A DNA stretch of 64,000 bases from Kingdonia uniflora (GCA_014058105.1 JACGCM010000146.1:868001-932000); one strand, 5' to 3'; numbered from the stretch's first letter, positions 21,931 to 32,668 are shown. The notes: generated by a model from the letters alone, not told the origin. Numbers and translations: made by a program.

Positions 21931-21932
21931 AA

Positions 21933-22738
21933 TGTAATGGCCAAATTCTGCAAGCTCGATTTGATTAGGAATTAACTATTGCACCAATGAACCTTTCAAA
22001 ATACTCTACTAGAAAGTAAGAAATGAAACAGGTGCATTTAGCGTGGAAAAACTTTGAATTGGTAAAAGCCATGACCTCATATGGAGGATTTTTGTAAAAA
22101 CATCTTTATTTCTTTGAGTGGATATCTTTATTACAAGTAATTCTTTAGAATATAAAAACGCTTTTGATCTCGTAAATATGAAGTTTTGAGTAATTTTTCC
22201 GGTCCCTGTCTCTTCTGGAACTTTTCCTTTTTATAGGCTTCCCTACAGCTCTTCATCGTGCTAAAGCACATTTTCTGAATAATGTAGTTAGTGGTGGTTG
22301 ACTAAATAACTGACGAGTTTGTAGGAGACAAATGTCTTTGACTGAATAACGTCTTCCGGGTTTAGCTCGACCAATGTTCTGGAGTAGTTCGTGAGGCTGG
22401 TTGGAATGTTTGACTGGAGTGCTAAGTGTTAAAGTTACGTGAGCTCAATTATGAGTGGGATCGAGGGATAAGTCCCTGCAGTGCTAGAACACTTTCTCCA
22501 AACAATTTGGTTAGTTGCGGTTGACTGAGTAACTGCTGAGTCTGAAAGAGATAGGTGGTTTTGACTTGTTCAGGCTTTTTTGGTTTGAGCTCCACCCATA
22601 TTTTTTATCAGTTCATGGAATAGGTGGCAATGTTAACTGAAGAAGTGATGTAGAGAGTGTGTGGGTTTGACTTGGAGGTAGTTTGAATTGTGCACAACTT
22701 AATTTTAGGTAAGATCGAGGGATAGGCCACTATAATCA
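21933..22738 (-). repeat. Tat LTR with PBS on one side and the 3' end of element A on the other
   Basis: On the plus strand it starts TGTAATGGCC and ends CACTATAATCA, followed by ccctctcgcaac, a polypurine tract on the minus strand. A minus-strand TATA lies at 22228-22236. The left neighbour is a PBS and gag. The right neighbour is spacer plus ORFa of element A. One LTR therefore serves as 5' LTR of the left unit and 3' LTR of A. It contains an internal diverged duplication: about 22258-22480 and 22481-22738 share gtgcta.a.cac, ggttgactgagtaactg-like and gatcgagggata words. Confidence 0.65.
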
Positions 22739-22993
22739 CCCTCTCGCAACTAAAGTCACGAGTGGCTTTGGTTGGGATAGAATTTGGATATATGGGTATT
22801 GGTGTTGTGAGTTTAAATATGAAGGAAGTAATGATGGTATTGACTGCATGAAAAGTGTGTGCGTCAAAGGGGGATGTACGTTTATTGAATCTTGATGGGA
22901 ATATTAATGTGCGTGACGGCTAGGATTTGAAGAGTTTTGTCTGTACAGAATGATAACGCTTGGGGAAGTGTTTCTGCATAATAAATGTCGGGC

Positions 22994-23000
22994 TATATAA
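22994..23000 (+). promoter_or_regulatory. TATA box upstream of ORFa (element A)
   Basis: TATATAA lies 74 bases before the ORFa ATG at 23068. Bases 22739-22993 hold no gene and would be its upstream region. Confidence 0.5.
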
Positions 23001-23067
23001 GTAGTACCTGTACCCAGAATTGTTGTAAAGTATGCTTATTCTATTATAAAATCCTCTGCAAGTGCAG

Positions 23068-23373
23068 ATGATGGTGAAGAATCGCAGGATTGTTCTTGAA
23101 GAGAGAATTACCTCTAAAATGTAAAGGTTGAAGTTGAAATTTTTCGGGGATCTATCCTTGGGTAATCATATTCTTGCTCCTGTCCCTCCGACGTACCGAG
23201 GAATGTCGGAAGATGAAGCAGCTGAAGATGAAAATGAGTTTTACTACAGATGACAGTTTTGCTACATTGTCTTAGCAGAAGAGCAACGTTGGGTTTATCT
23301 CCGCATCCTTGTGGAAGATAAGGCTGGGGAGACAGATGCAAAGATAGGCGTAGCTGCAGGGCTGTTGTGCTGA
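23068..23373 (+). pseudogene. Antisense ORFa of element A
   Basis: The frame has 101 codons from ATG to TGA with two internal stops, TAA after residue 18 and TGA near residue 52. The length matches the intact ORFa of element B (100 codons). The K(L/I)KFFG segment and a basic start (VKNRR against ARDRR) are shared. The second half is acidic and helical. Position is the same in both: first gene inside the 3' LTR, antisense to pol. Function unknown. Confidence 0.55.
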
Positions 23374-24297
23374 AGTATTGCGCTTGAATGGACTCTAAGG
23401 TCGGGTCCTCTTAATCTCTTCCAACTCATCGGAGGTGGTAGTTCTAGAGGAGGCGATGATGGTAGTGGAGGAGGGAGACCGAGAATAAAAGTCTGTTTCT
23501 ATACTTCTATCGCCACTTTGTGCTGCGAAGACCTTCATTTTGAAGTGCTGGTTCAAGCACTGAGTCTCCCGCTTTCATAGTTTCCATTTGAAGTTTGTCT
23601 AAACTTCAACCAAACTCATGGCAGGGAGGATACTTGTTGTTTCTTATTTTTGTTTTACATCAGGGTGAAAAATTACTAAAGCAGGATGAACTAAAGGATT
23701 TGATGTGTCAGAGTGTCTGAAAGAGTTGTTAGTTGTAAAAGTACTGAAATACTTGTTATTTGTAAAGTACATGAAGTTGAGTACTTGACAGACTACTATC
23801 TGTAAAGTACCTAATGTCGAGTACTTGAAAGACTTGTTATCTATAAAAACACTTGTAATTTGTTTTGACATGAATAAAATTTGCTACCCAAATTTTGTGT
23901 TGACAAAAAAATAGAATAACTCAAGAAATTGAGCTATATGATCCGAGATTGTATGAAATGAAATGTATGGGGGTAGAAAGTAACATATTATGGCAATTGA
24001 ACTGTTATACATTTGCTTATAAAAATAAAGAAATGTGTGTAATTGTTAAACGTGATTTGAACTATGTCCTTAAAATGTGGGAGAGAAAAAAAAGTAAAAG
24101 TTTTAGAATGAAAAGTCAATCTCATGGAAGTCATTTTAAAAAAAATAGTTCTAGAAAGAATAAGCTCGATCTATAATAGTACGGAATGACTGAGTTCAAT
24201 AAGAAGAGATATGCTCAAATACGCTGTCTCAAGATATGGGTTTCTGTTATGAGATCAAAGGATAATACCACGATCTTCGGGGAAGTGGTGATAAAAA
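23374..24297. other. Spacer between ORFa and ORFb of element A, with a short 40-bp repeat
   Basis: No gene I can support. Around 23734-23850 there are two to three diverged copies of a 40-base unit. The word tgtaaagtac starts at 23761 and 23801, each followed by gagtacttga. The rest is AT-rich. Confidence 0.5.
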
Positions 24298-24306
24298 TAT
24301 ATAAAT
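24298..24306 (+). promoter_or_regulatory. TATA box upstream of ORFb (element A)
   Basis: TATATAAAT lies 49 bases before the ORFb ATG. Element B has a TATA box in the comparable place. Confidence 0.45.
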
Positions 24307-24346
24307 AAAGGTAGAATAATATCTGTATCTGGCGAATGAGATAAGA

Positions 24347-24664
24347 ATGGTATGGACTCGATCTGATAGAATTTATTATGCCACTGAAGGACGATTGGCT
24401 ATAAAGATTGCCGAAGTGTGGAAGAGAATTTTTGGATTGATAGATTGTGATGCTAAGTTGCCAGTGAGGGAGTGCCAGTTTGAAGGGTTAGATTCAATGG
24501 GTAGGGAACTTTAGTATGAATGTTTTTTCTATGAATTGTTTTTTTGTGAACTGGTGATAAATCCTGCAGATCGAGAAGAGGTGGTGGGGCTGATTGTTGA
24601 AGAAGAGATTGATTTTGAGGATACAAGGATTGTTGAAGGTTTATTGATTGGATGTGGCTTCTAA
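24347..24664 (+). pseudogene. Antisense ORFb of element A
   Basis: The frame has 105 codons from ATG to TAA with one internal TAG. Homology to the frame at 2-328 (element E) is clear: ATEGRLAIKIAEV against ALEGRLNIKVAEL, then FFYELFFCEL against FFWCDVFHEL. Homology to B is weaker but the length is identical. The product would be a small acidic helical protein. No domain recognised. It lies antisense to pol, between ORFa and ORFc. Confidence 0.55.
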
Positions 24665-24872
24665 GGTCATAAAGGCTATTTTAGATGTAATTATATGTGA
24701 GGCGAACAGAGTTAATGTAAAATAGAGGGTGGTAGAATGTAACTGTTTGAGTTTGAATAATTTAAAAGGAATTGTTGTTGAATAGATCCTCTATTTTTGT
24801 GATGGCTATTTATGACTATTGTGAAATCCTAATTTAGAAATATCTAAAATTTTGTTATGTAAGCATTTAAAA

Positions 24873-24895
24873 TGACGTCATTATAGCTATAAGAG
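24873..24895 (+). promoter_or_regulatory. Candidate promoter of ORFc (element A): TGACGTCA palindrome and TATA-like box
   Basis: A perfect TGACGTCA palindrome, the core of plant bZIP/TGA-type sites, is followed seven to fifteen bases later by CTATAAGAG. The ORFc ATG is at 24994. Binding is inference. Confidence 0.4.
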
Positions 24896-24993
24896 TAAAA
24901 GAAGAAGAATGTACAGAGAAATCACAGAGTTTTCCGATTTTGTCCGTTGTGCAAAAGTTGCAAAAAGCTGATTATGTGTAATAGTGAGTTATC

Positions 24994-25443
24994 ATGAGTG
25001 TGGTGAGGTCAGAGGGAAAATTGGAAATGAGAGATAGAAATAAAATAAAATATAACGGAAAAGGCAATGATGGGGAGGTGTTTATATCGAAAAGGTGCCA
25101 GACGTCTGACATGGATAGTAGAAGGGATGCATCGGTTCTAAAACCGAGGATGGCTCGTGCGAGGCTTAATAAATGCCAGCAGTTAGAGAGAGAAAATATA
25201 AATACTGCTTCATCTTCGTCTATCAAACGTTTTTCAACTTCTGAAAACTTGAAGAACAACGAGATAGAAAGGAAAAAGAGAGACAAAAATAATACAAAAA
25301 ATCGGGGAGATTTAAGCGAAAAGGATCATCAGTCAAAATACGAGAGAGTCACTGAAACTGTATCTCGAAGGTGGTTCTATAGTAGCATGGTGAGGGAAGC
25401 ATTCAGCGCTGCCTCAGATTCATGTTCTGACATAGAAGGTTAG
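24994..25443 (+). pseudogene. Element A antisense ORFc, basic N-terminal exon
   Basis: This is a 149-residue open frame starting MSVVRSEGK. It is hydrophilic and very rich in K, R, S, N and E, with many short basic clusters (RKKRDKNN). No known domain. It ends just after GAAG|GTTAGTAG, a possible splice donor. Bases 25444-25690 look non-coding and end in a T-rich tract (ttgattttgtag). That would make it a first exon, with the PF04195-like part next. Because the frame itself is undamaged it is one of the better kept parts of the element. Confidence 0.5.
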
Positions 25444-25690
25444 TAGAGATTTATGTGTTGTATATGTGATTTTTGAAGATCATTTTAAATTGCTAAAAAA
25501 AGTGATAAATTACTATTTATAGTAATCTATACAAACATGATAAATCTACTGTTTATGATATATGAAAGATATTCGAACGTTGACGTATATTTAAAAGATA
25601 ATGATAAATACCTAGACATGTGTGTAGGTCGAACGTGGGGAGTGTTGTGTAAGATAAAATCACTTCCTGTAGTTGATTTTGTAGATTTCC

Positions 25691-26360
25691 CCTGTAAGTG
25701 AGGCATCGATCTCTGGTCGGTCGGTTGAATCTAAGAGTAAAACGTTAAGGAAGGAGGAAGAAGTAGGTGTTGATCAATTTCCAGATTTCCCTTGAAGATT
25801 GTTATACTATCCTCGTTCGGATGCATTCAAAGAGTTTTGTAAAGCTAAGGCTTTTATAGGAGTTAAATGGGGTAACTGTATAGATTATGCCATTATGCAA
25901 TTTAGGGGTTGTACTGCAGCAACGGGAGAGGAATAGTTTTATTTGTTGGCTGATTTGGATAAGGAGAAAAGGGATAGGGGTATAGTGGAATCGATCTCCT
26001 TGGAGTATTTCGATGGGAATGCTTAGCTTGAAATCTCAGTTACTTGTCTTAGTTGGAGTATGGGTAGATTTTTCCCCTTAGCAACCTGGTGAAAGGGATT
26101 ATGAATCTCATAGGGGCATGTCCTGCTCAGATGAACGGGAACATGTTGGAAGTGATATGTGTTTGTAAATCTTTAAATATACGGTGGGATGGAGATGGGC
26201 TAAGGAGGAGGATATCCTCTGAAGATGTGTTATAATTTTATGGTGTAAGAACTATTCTTCAAGTGGAGGGGCATATTTCTGTGTGTGCGCAACTCGACCC
26301 CGCTTCTTCGATCTGAGCTCAGCAGGTTGACCGTGGAATGATAATGTGATATAGGTGAAG
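25691..26360 (+). pseudogene. Element A antisense ORFc, PF04195-like core
   Basis: The core can be followed through several frames: AFKEFCKAKAFIGVKWGN, YAIMQFRGCTAATGEE, SISLEYFDGN, then GIMNLIGACPAQMNGNMLEV, CKSLNIRWDGDGLRRRISS and RFFDLSSAG. The same order is on the minus strand of element C at about 63900-63040 (EFCKSKAIV, RQFKGCTVSSEE, SLEYFDDN, GACLTQLNGNMWEV). The hydrophobic P.QMNGN pattern resembles PF04195. Stops and frameshifts are frequent. Function unknown. Confidence 0.6.
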
Positions 26361-26506
26361 GGTGATTACCTTAAGAGAGATGACGAATAACTAATGGATC
26401 TTCTCTTTAAAACTGTAAAACAACGAAAGAATAAAAATGAAAAATATATGAGGTTGATAGTTGAAATTAAATGATGCTTACTGATGTTAACGTTTTGTGT
26501 GTTACA
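26361..26506 (+). other. Probable intron of element A ORFc
   Basis: AT-rich and without a frame, ending GTTTTGTGTGTTACAG. It lies at the same place in the protein as the 78-bp intron of element E, just after the RFFDL..AG.PWND motif. The donor is not certain. Confidence 0.4.
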
Positions 26507-27004
26507 GGTCTTAAATAACAGGTGGAGAGGAAAGAATCATTGATGGATATAGTTGCACAAGAGGAGACAGAGCTCGAGGCTATACTGGAAGATCTTGACA
26601 TTAGCAGAAAAAGGCGTGTGAATAGTTGAGCTCATAAAGTTTTGAAATATTAATCGACAAAGCTAATGACGAGTGCGGACGGCAGCAAGAAGAAGGGGAC
26701 TGATGGGGAATGGTGAGCAAACTTGCCTATGGCCCTTGGAGCGGACTGTACACGGTTACCTGAGTCCATTACATTGAGAAAATTAGCTCAAATGTTCCCC
26801 AAAAGACAAATGCTGAAGCGTCCTTTGGCTTCGGGGTCTACGGGAAGTGGCGAGGCCGTGGAAAGAAGAAGATGGGTAGAACCTTTTGAAATGTCAGGGG
26901 TAAATGCCGTAAAAGATTGACCTGTGGTTGAAGATGATTGGAAAGAGGTAGAGGAAAAAGCCAGCTTTTCAGCCCTCCACGGGGAAAAAGAGATGAGTAA
27001 AATG
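26507..27004 (+). pseudogene. Element A antisense ORFc, central region
   Basis: The best open part is 26723-26920 with KLAQMFPKRQMLKRPLASGS and a GSGEAVERRRWVEP segment. The element C counterpart (minus strand, 62729-62418) has KLSLKFPKKKIWKRGPAYG and ESGEVEGDKKKGRVDPP. This basic K-rich patch followed by an acidic segment may be a nucleic-acid-binding or nuclear-localisation stretch, which is inference from composition. Upstream bases to 26720 are coding-like with stops. Confidence 0.5.
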
Positions 27005-27088
27005 GTAGGTTTAAATGCTCAAATAAGTTGTGTGGTGGATTTCTGTTTTATGATTCGAGCTAATCGATATGGTCAATTTTTTTTGCAG
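27005..27088 (+). other. Predicted 84-bp intron in element A ORFc
   Basis: The donor is TG|GTAGGTTT and the acceptor AATTTTTTTTGCAG, a textbook plant acceptor with a T tract. The exon after it begins AARLMKGK, and element C has a comparable ARLLKG start at about 62330 after a similar gap. Confidence 0.6.
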
Positions 27089-27527
27089 GCTGCTCGGCTG
27101 ATGAAAGGAAAATGCCTCGGGGCCGAGGAGGAGAGACCTGAGCTAAAGGAGAAGAATTTCAAACTCAAAAGGAGCGCAGCTTGATTGAAATATGATCTGA
27201 GCAAGGAGGGAAAACGGCATGGAGGCCTTAATGGCTTCCCATGTAGTAGAGATTAATAAGCTTCAGGCGAATGTGAAAGTGGACTTGGAGGAGGCAGTAG
27301 CTGAGCATGAAATGCTCGAGCATCACCTTATGTCCAAAGGATATTTTAAAGATAAGGTAGATGCCCTTAGGACGGATACCTATGTGGAAGAAGAGGAAGA
27401 TGAAGAGACTGAAGGTACTGCCGTTGGCATTGTGGATGGGCTGGATGATGTGTCTCCCCAGATGGTGAGAAACAACCAAGGAGATGACAACGAATGCCTA
27501 GAGTTGGAGCATGAGAAGGTAGGATAG
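27089..27527 (+). pseudogene. Element A antisense ORFc, coiled-coil end
   Basis: It starts AARLMKGKCLGAEEERPELK, then after a stop and frameshift runs 27219-27527. That part is 102 residues of charged helix ending in an acidic EEEEDEETEG stretch and DGLDDVSPQMVRNNQGD. The end matches element C (TGFDLVFPRTDLENRGE, minus strand near 61950). B ends in a similar acidic tail at 15236. This is the probable C-terminus of ORFc in all four copies. Confidence 0.55.
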
Positions 27528-27619
27528 TTTGATAGGGTTTCGATTATATGAATATTTGAGAACGTTTGTAAACTATGGATATATTTTAGATAGAATTCTA
27601 TAGGCTAAGTTGCTTTCGT

Positions 27620-29467
27620 AAACCTTGCTATAGAAACTTAAGGACATAAGCCTCAGAATAAAAGATTTAGAAGTTCAGCTTGCTATGGAAAAAGAGCCCT
27701 CAACGTCCCTGTTGTCTTCGCAAGTAGAGATGCAGGTTGGAATAGAGAAAGAAATATTTGATTTGTATGCTTCATTAATATAGAGGTGCAAAGTAATAGA
27801 TTGAGTGTAGAGACTTTTGTGAAAATTCATTACTGGTTCAGGCGTAAACGGCATTTGAATGGTGTGTATAAAAGATGTTAGCTTTTGGCAAACTAAAATA
27901 TTGAGAATGTGTACCTTAGACTTGGAAGTGTATGTTATGGAGCATTCATTCGAGATTATACTTCAACCTTAAGTTCAGAAGTAGTTTTACATAGTAGATG
28001 CCAAAAAATAGATATCTCGTTAGAAGTGAGTCATATGTAGTGATTGAGTGTTTTGAATCGAACTTGATATAATATAACTATCATGTAGAGGTTGAAATAA
28101 AGTTAGCTCTCTTACCTAAAGATGAAGCCCTCCAATGTAACCACAAGTTTGCCGAGGAGTTTGATAGGATGAGAGAGGTAAATGAAGATAAAGGAGATCA
28201 ACATGTGAAGGTGCATTTTAAGTTTCTAAAGGCAATACAAACTGCTGTTGACCTGACTTGGAATATTGATGAGAAGGATACCAAAATTGAGAAAGGGCAA
28301 AAAGAGCTCGTGGAGTTAAAAGAATATGCAGTGAAACTCAAAAGCCAGAATGATGCATTAGTTGTAAAGAGCAGGGAGGCTGACGTGGCTAGTTACCGTA
28401 TTCATGTTCAAGAAAAGATTGGAGGAAGGTTTAAACTAGTCGATGGTTGGTTTAAGAAATGATCTGGCCCGAAAAACTCATGATCAAGAGTAAATTCGAT
28501 CTGATCTGGCGAATAGCAGGAGCGAGCTGGGGCGATGGAAGAAGAAATTTGTTGATAAAGATAACAAGCTAAAGGGAGCCCGAGACGATCTGTCTCCTTT
28601 TGAAGCTGCAGCTAAACAATTAACTACAGTTTTCTCTGCAAAAGATCGGGAGTTTAGGATGGTATAACTCAAGTGTAATGAGTTGAATGAGAGAATGGCT
28701 TAATTGAAGAGTGGACTGGCGCAGGCCACTTTGCATGTCAGAAATGTCGAGGCTGGGGTACACTCGAAGAAAAGTAAAAATGATGCCCGAGTTTCTTTCC
28801 TTCAATGCAATGTTGTTAGTCTATCAGCGTGAATAAAAGAGTTGGAGGGGGATTTTACTCGAATTCAAGGGCATGTGTGTAAAGGAGTTGAGCAATTACG
28901 GGAGTGCCAAATATAGCTGGACACTGCTCTTATTATGGAAAAAGGATTAGAGTGTATTACCAGAGGGAAGGAGATTGTGATAAAGGATAAAAAGGAGTTG
29001 CTAAAGAAAATTCAAGATGTGGAAGAACTGAACAAAGAGATCAAGATACTTCGTACTCAGGTTATTGATTTATAGGTGATTAATCGAGCTGAATCAACTA
29101 AAGCTAAAAATAATTAATAGAGAACATTGCTTTTACAGATCTAATAGAAAGAAAAATGGAGAGTTAGAAAGTATGGTATAAGAGGTTAGAAGATTGCCTT
29201 TAGAGGTCAAAGATTTTTTCTTACTCAGTTGTAACTCAAGCCCAGCATTCAGAATTGTTAAGGGCGGTAATTACTTATTTTGTGGAAGAAGTGAAAAGAT
29301 TGGAATTAGAGAAAGATGCCTTGTTTAACTATGTGCCAGAAAAGGGATGCATCTGCAAGGTTGATATAGATCGAGGAGATTTCATGAGTTCCATGAAGAT
29401 GGATCTAGGCCCTCGACCTGCTGAATTGATAGAGCAGGGCAGGATTGTTGTGATTGCACAAGCTTGA
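27620..29467 (+). pseudogene. Element A coiled-coil block (ORFd)
   Basis: A run of broken but clearly helical frames. LKDISLRIKDLEVQLAME is near 27636. Bases 28169-28462 encode a 97-residue coiled coil with KIEKGQKELVELKEYAVKL. More coil continues to 29060. The final module (29255-29467) reads VEEVKRLELEKDALFNYV, then DIDRGDF. Element C has all these modules on its minus strand: LKDMRL.IEELDNELA near 61780, YNHKFTVEFDRIR near 61300, and EKVRRLEFERDTLHDYL near 60100. E has a decayed version and B lacks it. It may be later exons of ORFc or a separate gene. Confidence 0.5.
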
Positions 29468-29574
29468 GACTTTATGGTCCGTCGACCTCCTGTTGTAGGG
29501 GAAAGCGTAGCTGACATCCCAACAGTAGAACATAATCCATTTTAGTGGTTTTGAATAAACCTGAAAAGAAATAA

Positions 29575-30545
29575 TATGTTCGTAGACATGTTAAGAGATG
29601 AAAGCTAGTTCTACCTTAGCTTAACCGTATGTCGGGTTGAGCTCTTCGATTAAAACCTTGAATCCCCTTCGTTTGAATCTTGGAGTTGAGTAGAGTCAGT
29701 CAAATAGGCGTAACCTGAATTTACCTGGTAAAATGTCAACGACATATTGAAAAAGATGAAAGTTAGTTTTACCTTTGCCTTATCTTATGTCTGGTAGAGT
29801 CCTTCGATTAAAAGCAAGTGCTACACTGTTCTAACCGTAAGGGATTTAGTTGAATAAGCCAAACCAAGTGTATTCTTGATTTAACTAATATGATGTCGTA
29901 GACATATTAAAAGAGATGAAGGCTAGTTTTACCTTTGACTTATCTTACGCTTGATAGAGTCCTTTGATTGAAAACAAGTGTTATTTTGTTCTAACCGTAG
30001 GGGATGTAGTTAATCAGCCAAACCAAGTATATTTTTGATTTAACTAATATGATATCGCAGACATATTAAAAGAGATGAAAGCAAGATTTTCCTTTGCTTT
30101 ATCTTATATCTGGTAGAGTCCTTTGATTGAAAACAAGTGCTACCTTGTTCTAACCGTAAGGGATTAAGTAGAGTAAGCTAAACCAAGTGTATTCTTGCTT
30201 TAACTGATTTGATGTCGTAGACATATTGAAAGAGATGAAGGCTAGTTTTACCTTTTCCTTATCTTATGTCTGGTAGAGTCCGTTAATTGAAAACAAGTAT
30301 TACCTTGGTCTAACCGCAGGGGATTTAGTAGTGTCAGCTAAACCAAGTATATTCTGGATTTAATTGATATAATGTCGCAGACATATTGAAAGAGATAAAG
30401 GCTAGCTTATCCTTTGCCTTATCTTATTTCTGGTAGAGTCCTTCGATTGAAAACAAGTGCTACCTTGTTCTAACCACAGGGGATTTTATAGAGTCGGCCA
30501 AACCAAGTATATTCTTGATTCAACTGATATGATGTCGATTGAAAG
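29575..30545. repeat. Tandem array with about 160-bp units, about six copies (element A 3'UTR)
   Basis: The marker gacatatt(g/a)aaagagatga starts at 29585 (variant), 29741, 29901, 30060, 30220 and 30380, with a final partial unit near 30536. Spacings are 156, 160, 159, 160 and 160 bases. Each unit also holds tggtagagtcctt(c/t)gatt and ctaaccg(t/c)a(a/g)ggga words. Period regularity is high although units differ by many substitutions. It lies between the antisense genes and integrase. Confidence 0.92.
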
Positions 30546-30739
30546 CTAGAATTATATATGCTTTAATCTATGTATTGCCTACGAAGTAGAGAGATATATG
30601 GGAAAAAACTTATAAGTTTCATTGAATTTTGAAAAAGAATGTACATTGGATGGAGATAAAAATCTAACTTTTGGAATGAAAAAAAAAAAAGGGATACTGG
30701 AATGGATTAGTGAGGGACCTAACGATAGTATCGTTTAAG
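30546..30739. other. Element A sequence between the array and integrase
   Basis: No gene. It includes a run of about twelve A's at 30680. The part nearest integrase aligns with 59397-59470 of element C, on the far side of the CACTA insertion. Confidence 0.5.
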
Positions 30740-31950
30740 TCACCTAGTGTTCCAAGGACTCAAAATATGGACTCCCTCTTCTGCCATGAGGTAATATGAT
30801 CCCAGGCCTGGGAGACCTGTGATAAGGAATGGACCCTCCCAATTATCTGCTAGTTTCCCAGCATAAGGCTCTTTGCAGTGTTGAGGTATTTCTCTGAGGA
30901 TGAGATCATTGATTTGGAAGGTCCGGTTTCTGACTCGTTTGTTGTAAGAGCTAGCAAGCATATGGTGGTATCAACCTAGGTTAGCGGCGGCACATTCCCT
31001 GGTTTCATCAATCCAATTGAGGTTGCATGCCTATTTAAACTCATTTTCCTCGTCAGTTAGCTCGTGATCTTTGACTAGATGATGGTATTTAGAGGGAATG
31101 ATGGTCTCGGTGCCAGAGGCAAGGAGGAATGGAGTACAGGTTATTGACTGATGTGAAGTGGTAAGTTATGCCCAAAAGACATGAGGAAGTTCTTGAACCC
31201 AATTCCTATTTTCTATGAGTATAACCTTTTCTTGAATCCATCCACGATGGTTTTGTTGGTGATTTTGGCTGCCTTGAGGGGTAGTAGGAATTGGATGGTG
31301 AGTGAATAATGTTATGTTGGTTGAGGAAAGCTTTAACTTTTTCTCCAACAAATTGGGGCCCATTATCGATACGAATTAGGAGGTGGCACCCATACCGAGT
31401 GATAATGTGTTCTCTAATAAAAGAGATGACCTATTCTTCTTTGGTTCAACAAAGTAGAACTACTTCTACCCATTTTGTAAAATAATTGGTAGCTATGAGT
31501 AAGTGGCAGCGGTTACCTAGAAAATTAGGAAATTCGCCAACAAGATCGAGTGCCCATCTTTTGAATGGCCATTATACTTTGCTTGCATAGAGTTCGAGCA
31601 TGGGGTCGTGGATCATTCTTCCATGATGCTGACATGCGTCACATTTGCGTGAGTACTCTTCTGCATGCTTGCCCATGCCGGGCTAGAATACTTTATGTGT
31701 AATGGCTTTGTTTACCAGTGATCGATCTACGGCATGGGAGCCACAAGTCCCCTCATGTAAATTGTGGAGCATATCGTCCGCTTTTTGTTGGAGAGGCATT
31801 TGAGGTACCCCATGACTGAACGATGGTATAAGGTACCATTTTGATTGGTGTAGCACTTGGAGTTGTCTATGAGGTATCGGCGCTCCTTCAAATCTACAGG
31901 AAGTGGTCCCTTGCATTTGTTGCTGATACAGAGATTAATTAAGAAAGGCC
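30740..31950 (-). pseudogene. Integrase of Tat element A
   Basis: On the minus strand the HHCC zinc finger reads NLHEGTCGSHAVDR then RKCDACQHHGRM. The core shows WPFKRWALDLVGEFPNFLG, RIDNGPQFVGEK and HNIIHSP. A frameshift follows and hides the Glu region. The C-terminus (30961-30740) is open and has YNKRVRNRTFQINDLILRE, a WEGPFLI (GPY/F-type) motif and EEGVHI. The stop is close to the site where the CACTA element interrupts the same gene in element C. Inactive through stops and shifts. Confidence 0.85.
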
Positions 31951-32050
31951 TTCGCCAATCGTCGTCTCCCGCTTTATCGCCCCCAGTATTGATCGTGCAT
32001 AAAAAAATGCGATCAATGCTGGGGGGTGAAATCACTTCTATCTAGAGATA

Positions 32051-32668
32051 TCAAGCTTCTATACCAAAGACCCCGGCTTGATATGTCAAGGAATCGGCAT
32101 GTCTATTTTCACCTCGAGGAAGATAATCGAGAGTTGCTTGCACGAACATGCTCAACCTATCAGCAACGAGGGCTGTGTATTCGACCATCTTGCCATTATT
32201 CCAGTATTGCTCTGAGTAATGGTGATCGATGAGTAGTGAATCCGTGTAAACTGAGATCTCGGGGATGCCGAGCTCGAGAGTGAGATTGAGTCCGTGAATG
32301 AGAGCTTCGAATTCGGTGACATTGTCTGAGGCCTCAAAATCTAAACAGATTGATTTCTTAATTTTGTCGTTGGAAGAGGTAATGAATACGATTCCAATTC
32401 CTGACCCTGCGGGTCCTGCTGATCTATTTATAAGAAGTCTCCACCCCTTCCTTGTTATCCATTCAGCTAATTCATCTAATACTTTGTGGGGTGGATCTGC
32501 TGTAACTTCCTCTGGAAGGTGAGGATCGCACTCCTGCCACACGGGATCTTCCATTGGAAATTCCACCCCATCCTTGATATCATGTTCTTCCAAACTGACT
32601 GACCATTGTTGCACTCTCCTTGATTTTACTTTCTTGGATAGAACCTCACGAAGTAGGTAGTTCGTCAT
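32051..32668 (-). pseudogene. Archaeal-type RNase H of Tat element A
   Basis: A 205-residue open frame. The start (REVLSKKVKSRRVQQWSVSL) is the tail of the first RNase H region. The second RNase H reads GWRLLINRSAGPAGSGIGIV, FEALIHGLNL, SVYTDSLLIDHHY and RGENRHADSLTY. The first catalytic Asp (usually FTDGS) is Asn here, while the later Asp residues are kept. Presence of this domain between RNase H and integrase places the element in the Tat lineage. Confidence 0.88.

Larger units (their letters stand above)
9577..21932 (-). mobile_element. Tat-type Ty3/gypsy element 'B'
   Basis: Read on the minus strand from the right: PBS-like site (21913-21930), gag start (21540-21860), a LINE-2 fragment, RT-RNase H (18357-19735), archaeal-type RNase H (17560-18356), integrase (16380-17560), tandem array (15670-16375), antisense genes ORFc, ORFb and ORFa on the plus strand (10596-15236), then a 3' LTR (9577-10308). 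The 5' LTR position is taken by 21933-22738, which is clearly diverged from the 3' LTR, so the gag and pol parts may come from different elements. Protease was not found and was probably lost with the LINE-2 rearrangement. Confidence 0.75.

Noticed and set aside
29575..30545. CRISPR-like array
   Set aside because: Units are contiguous tandem repeats of about 160 bp with no short repeat and unique spacer structure, and the context is a plant retroelement.
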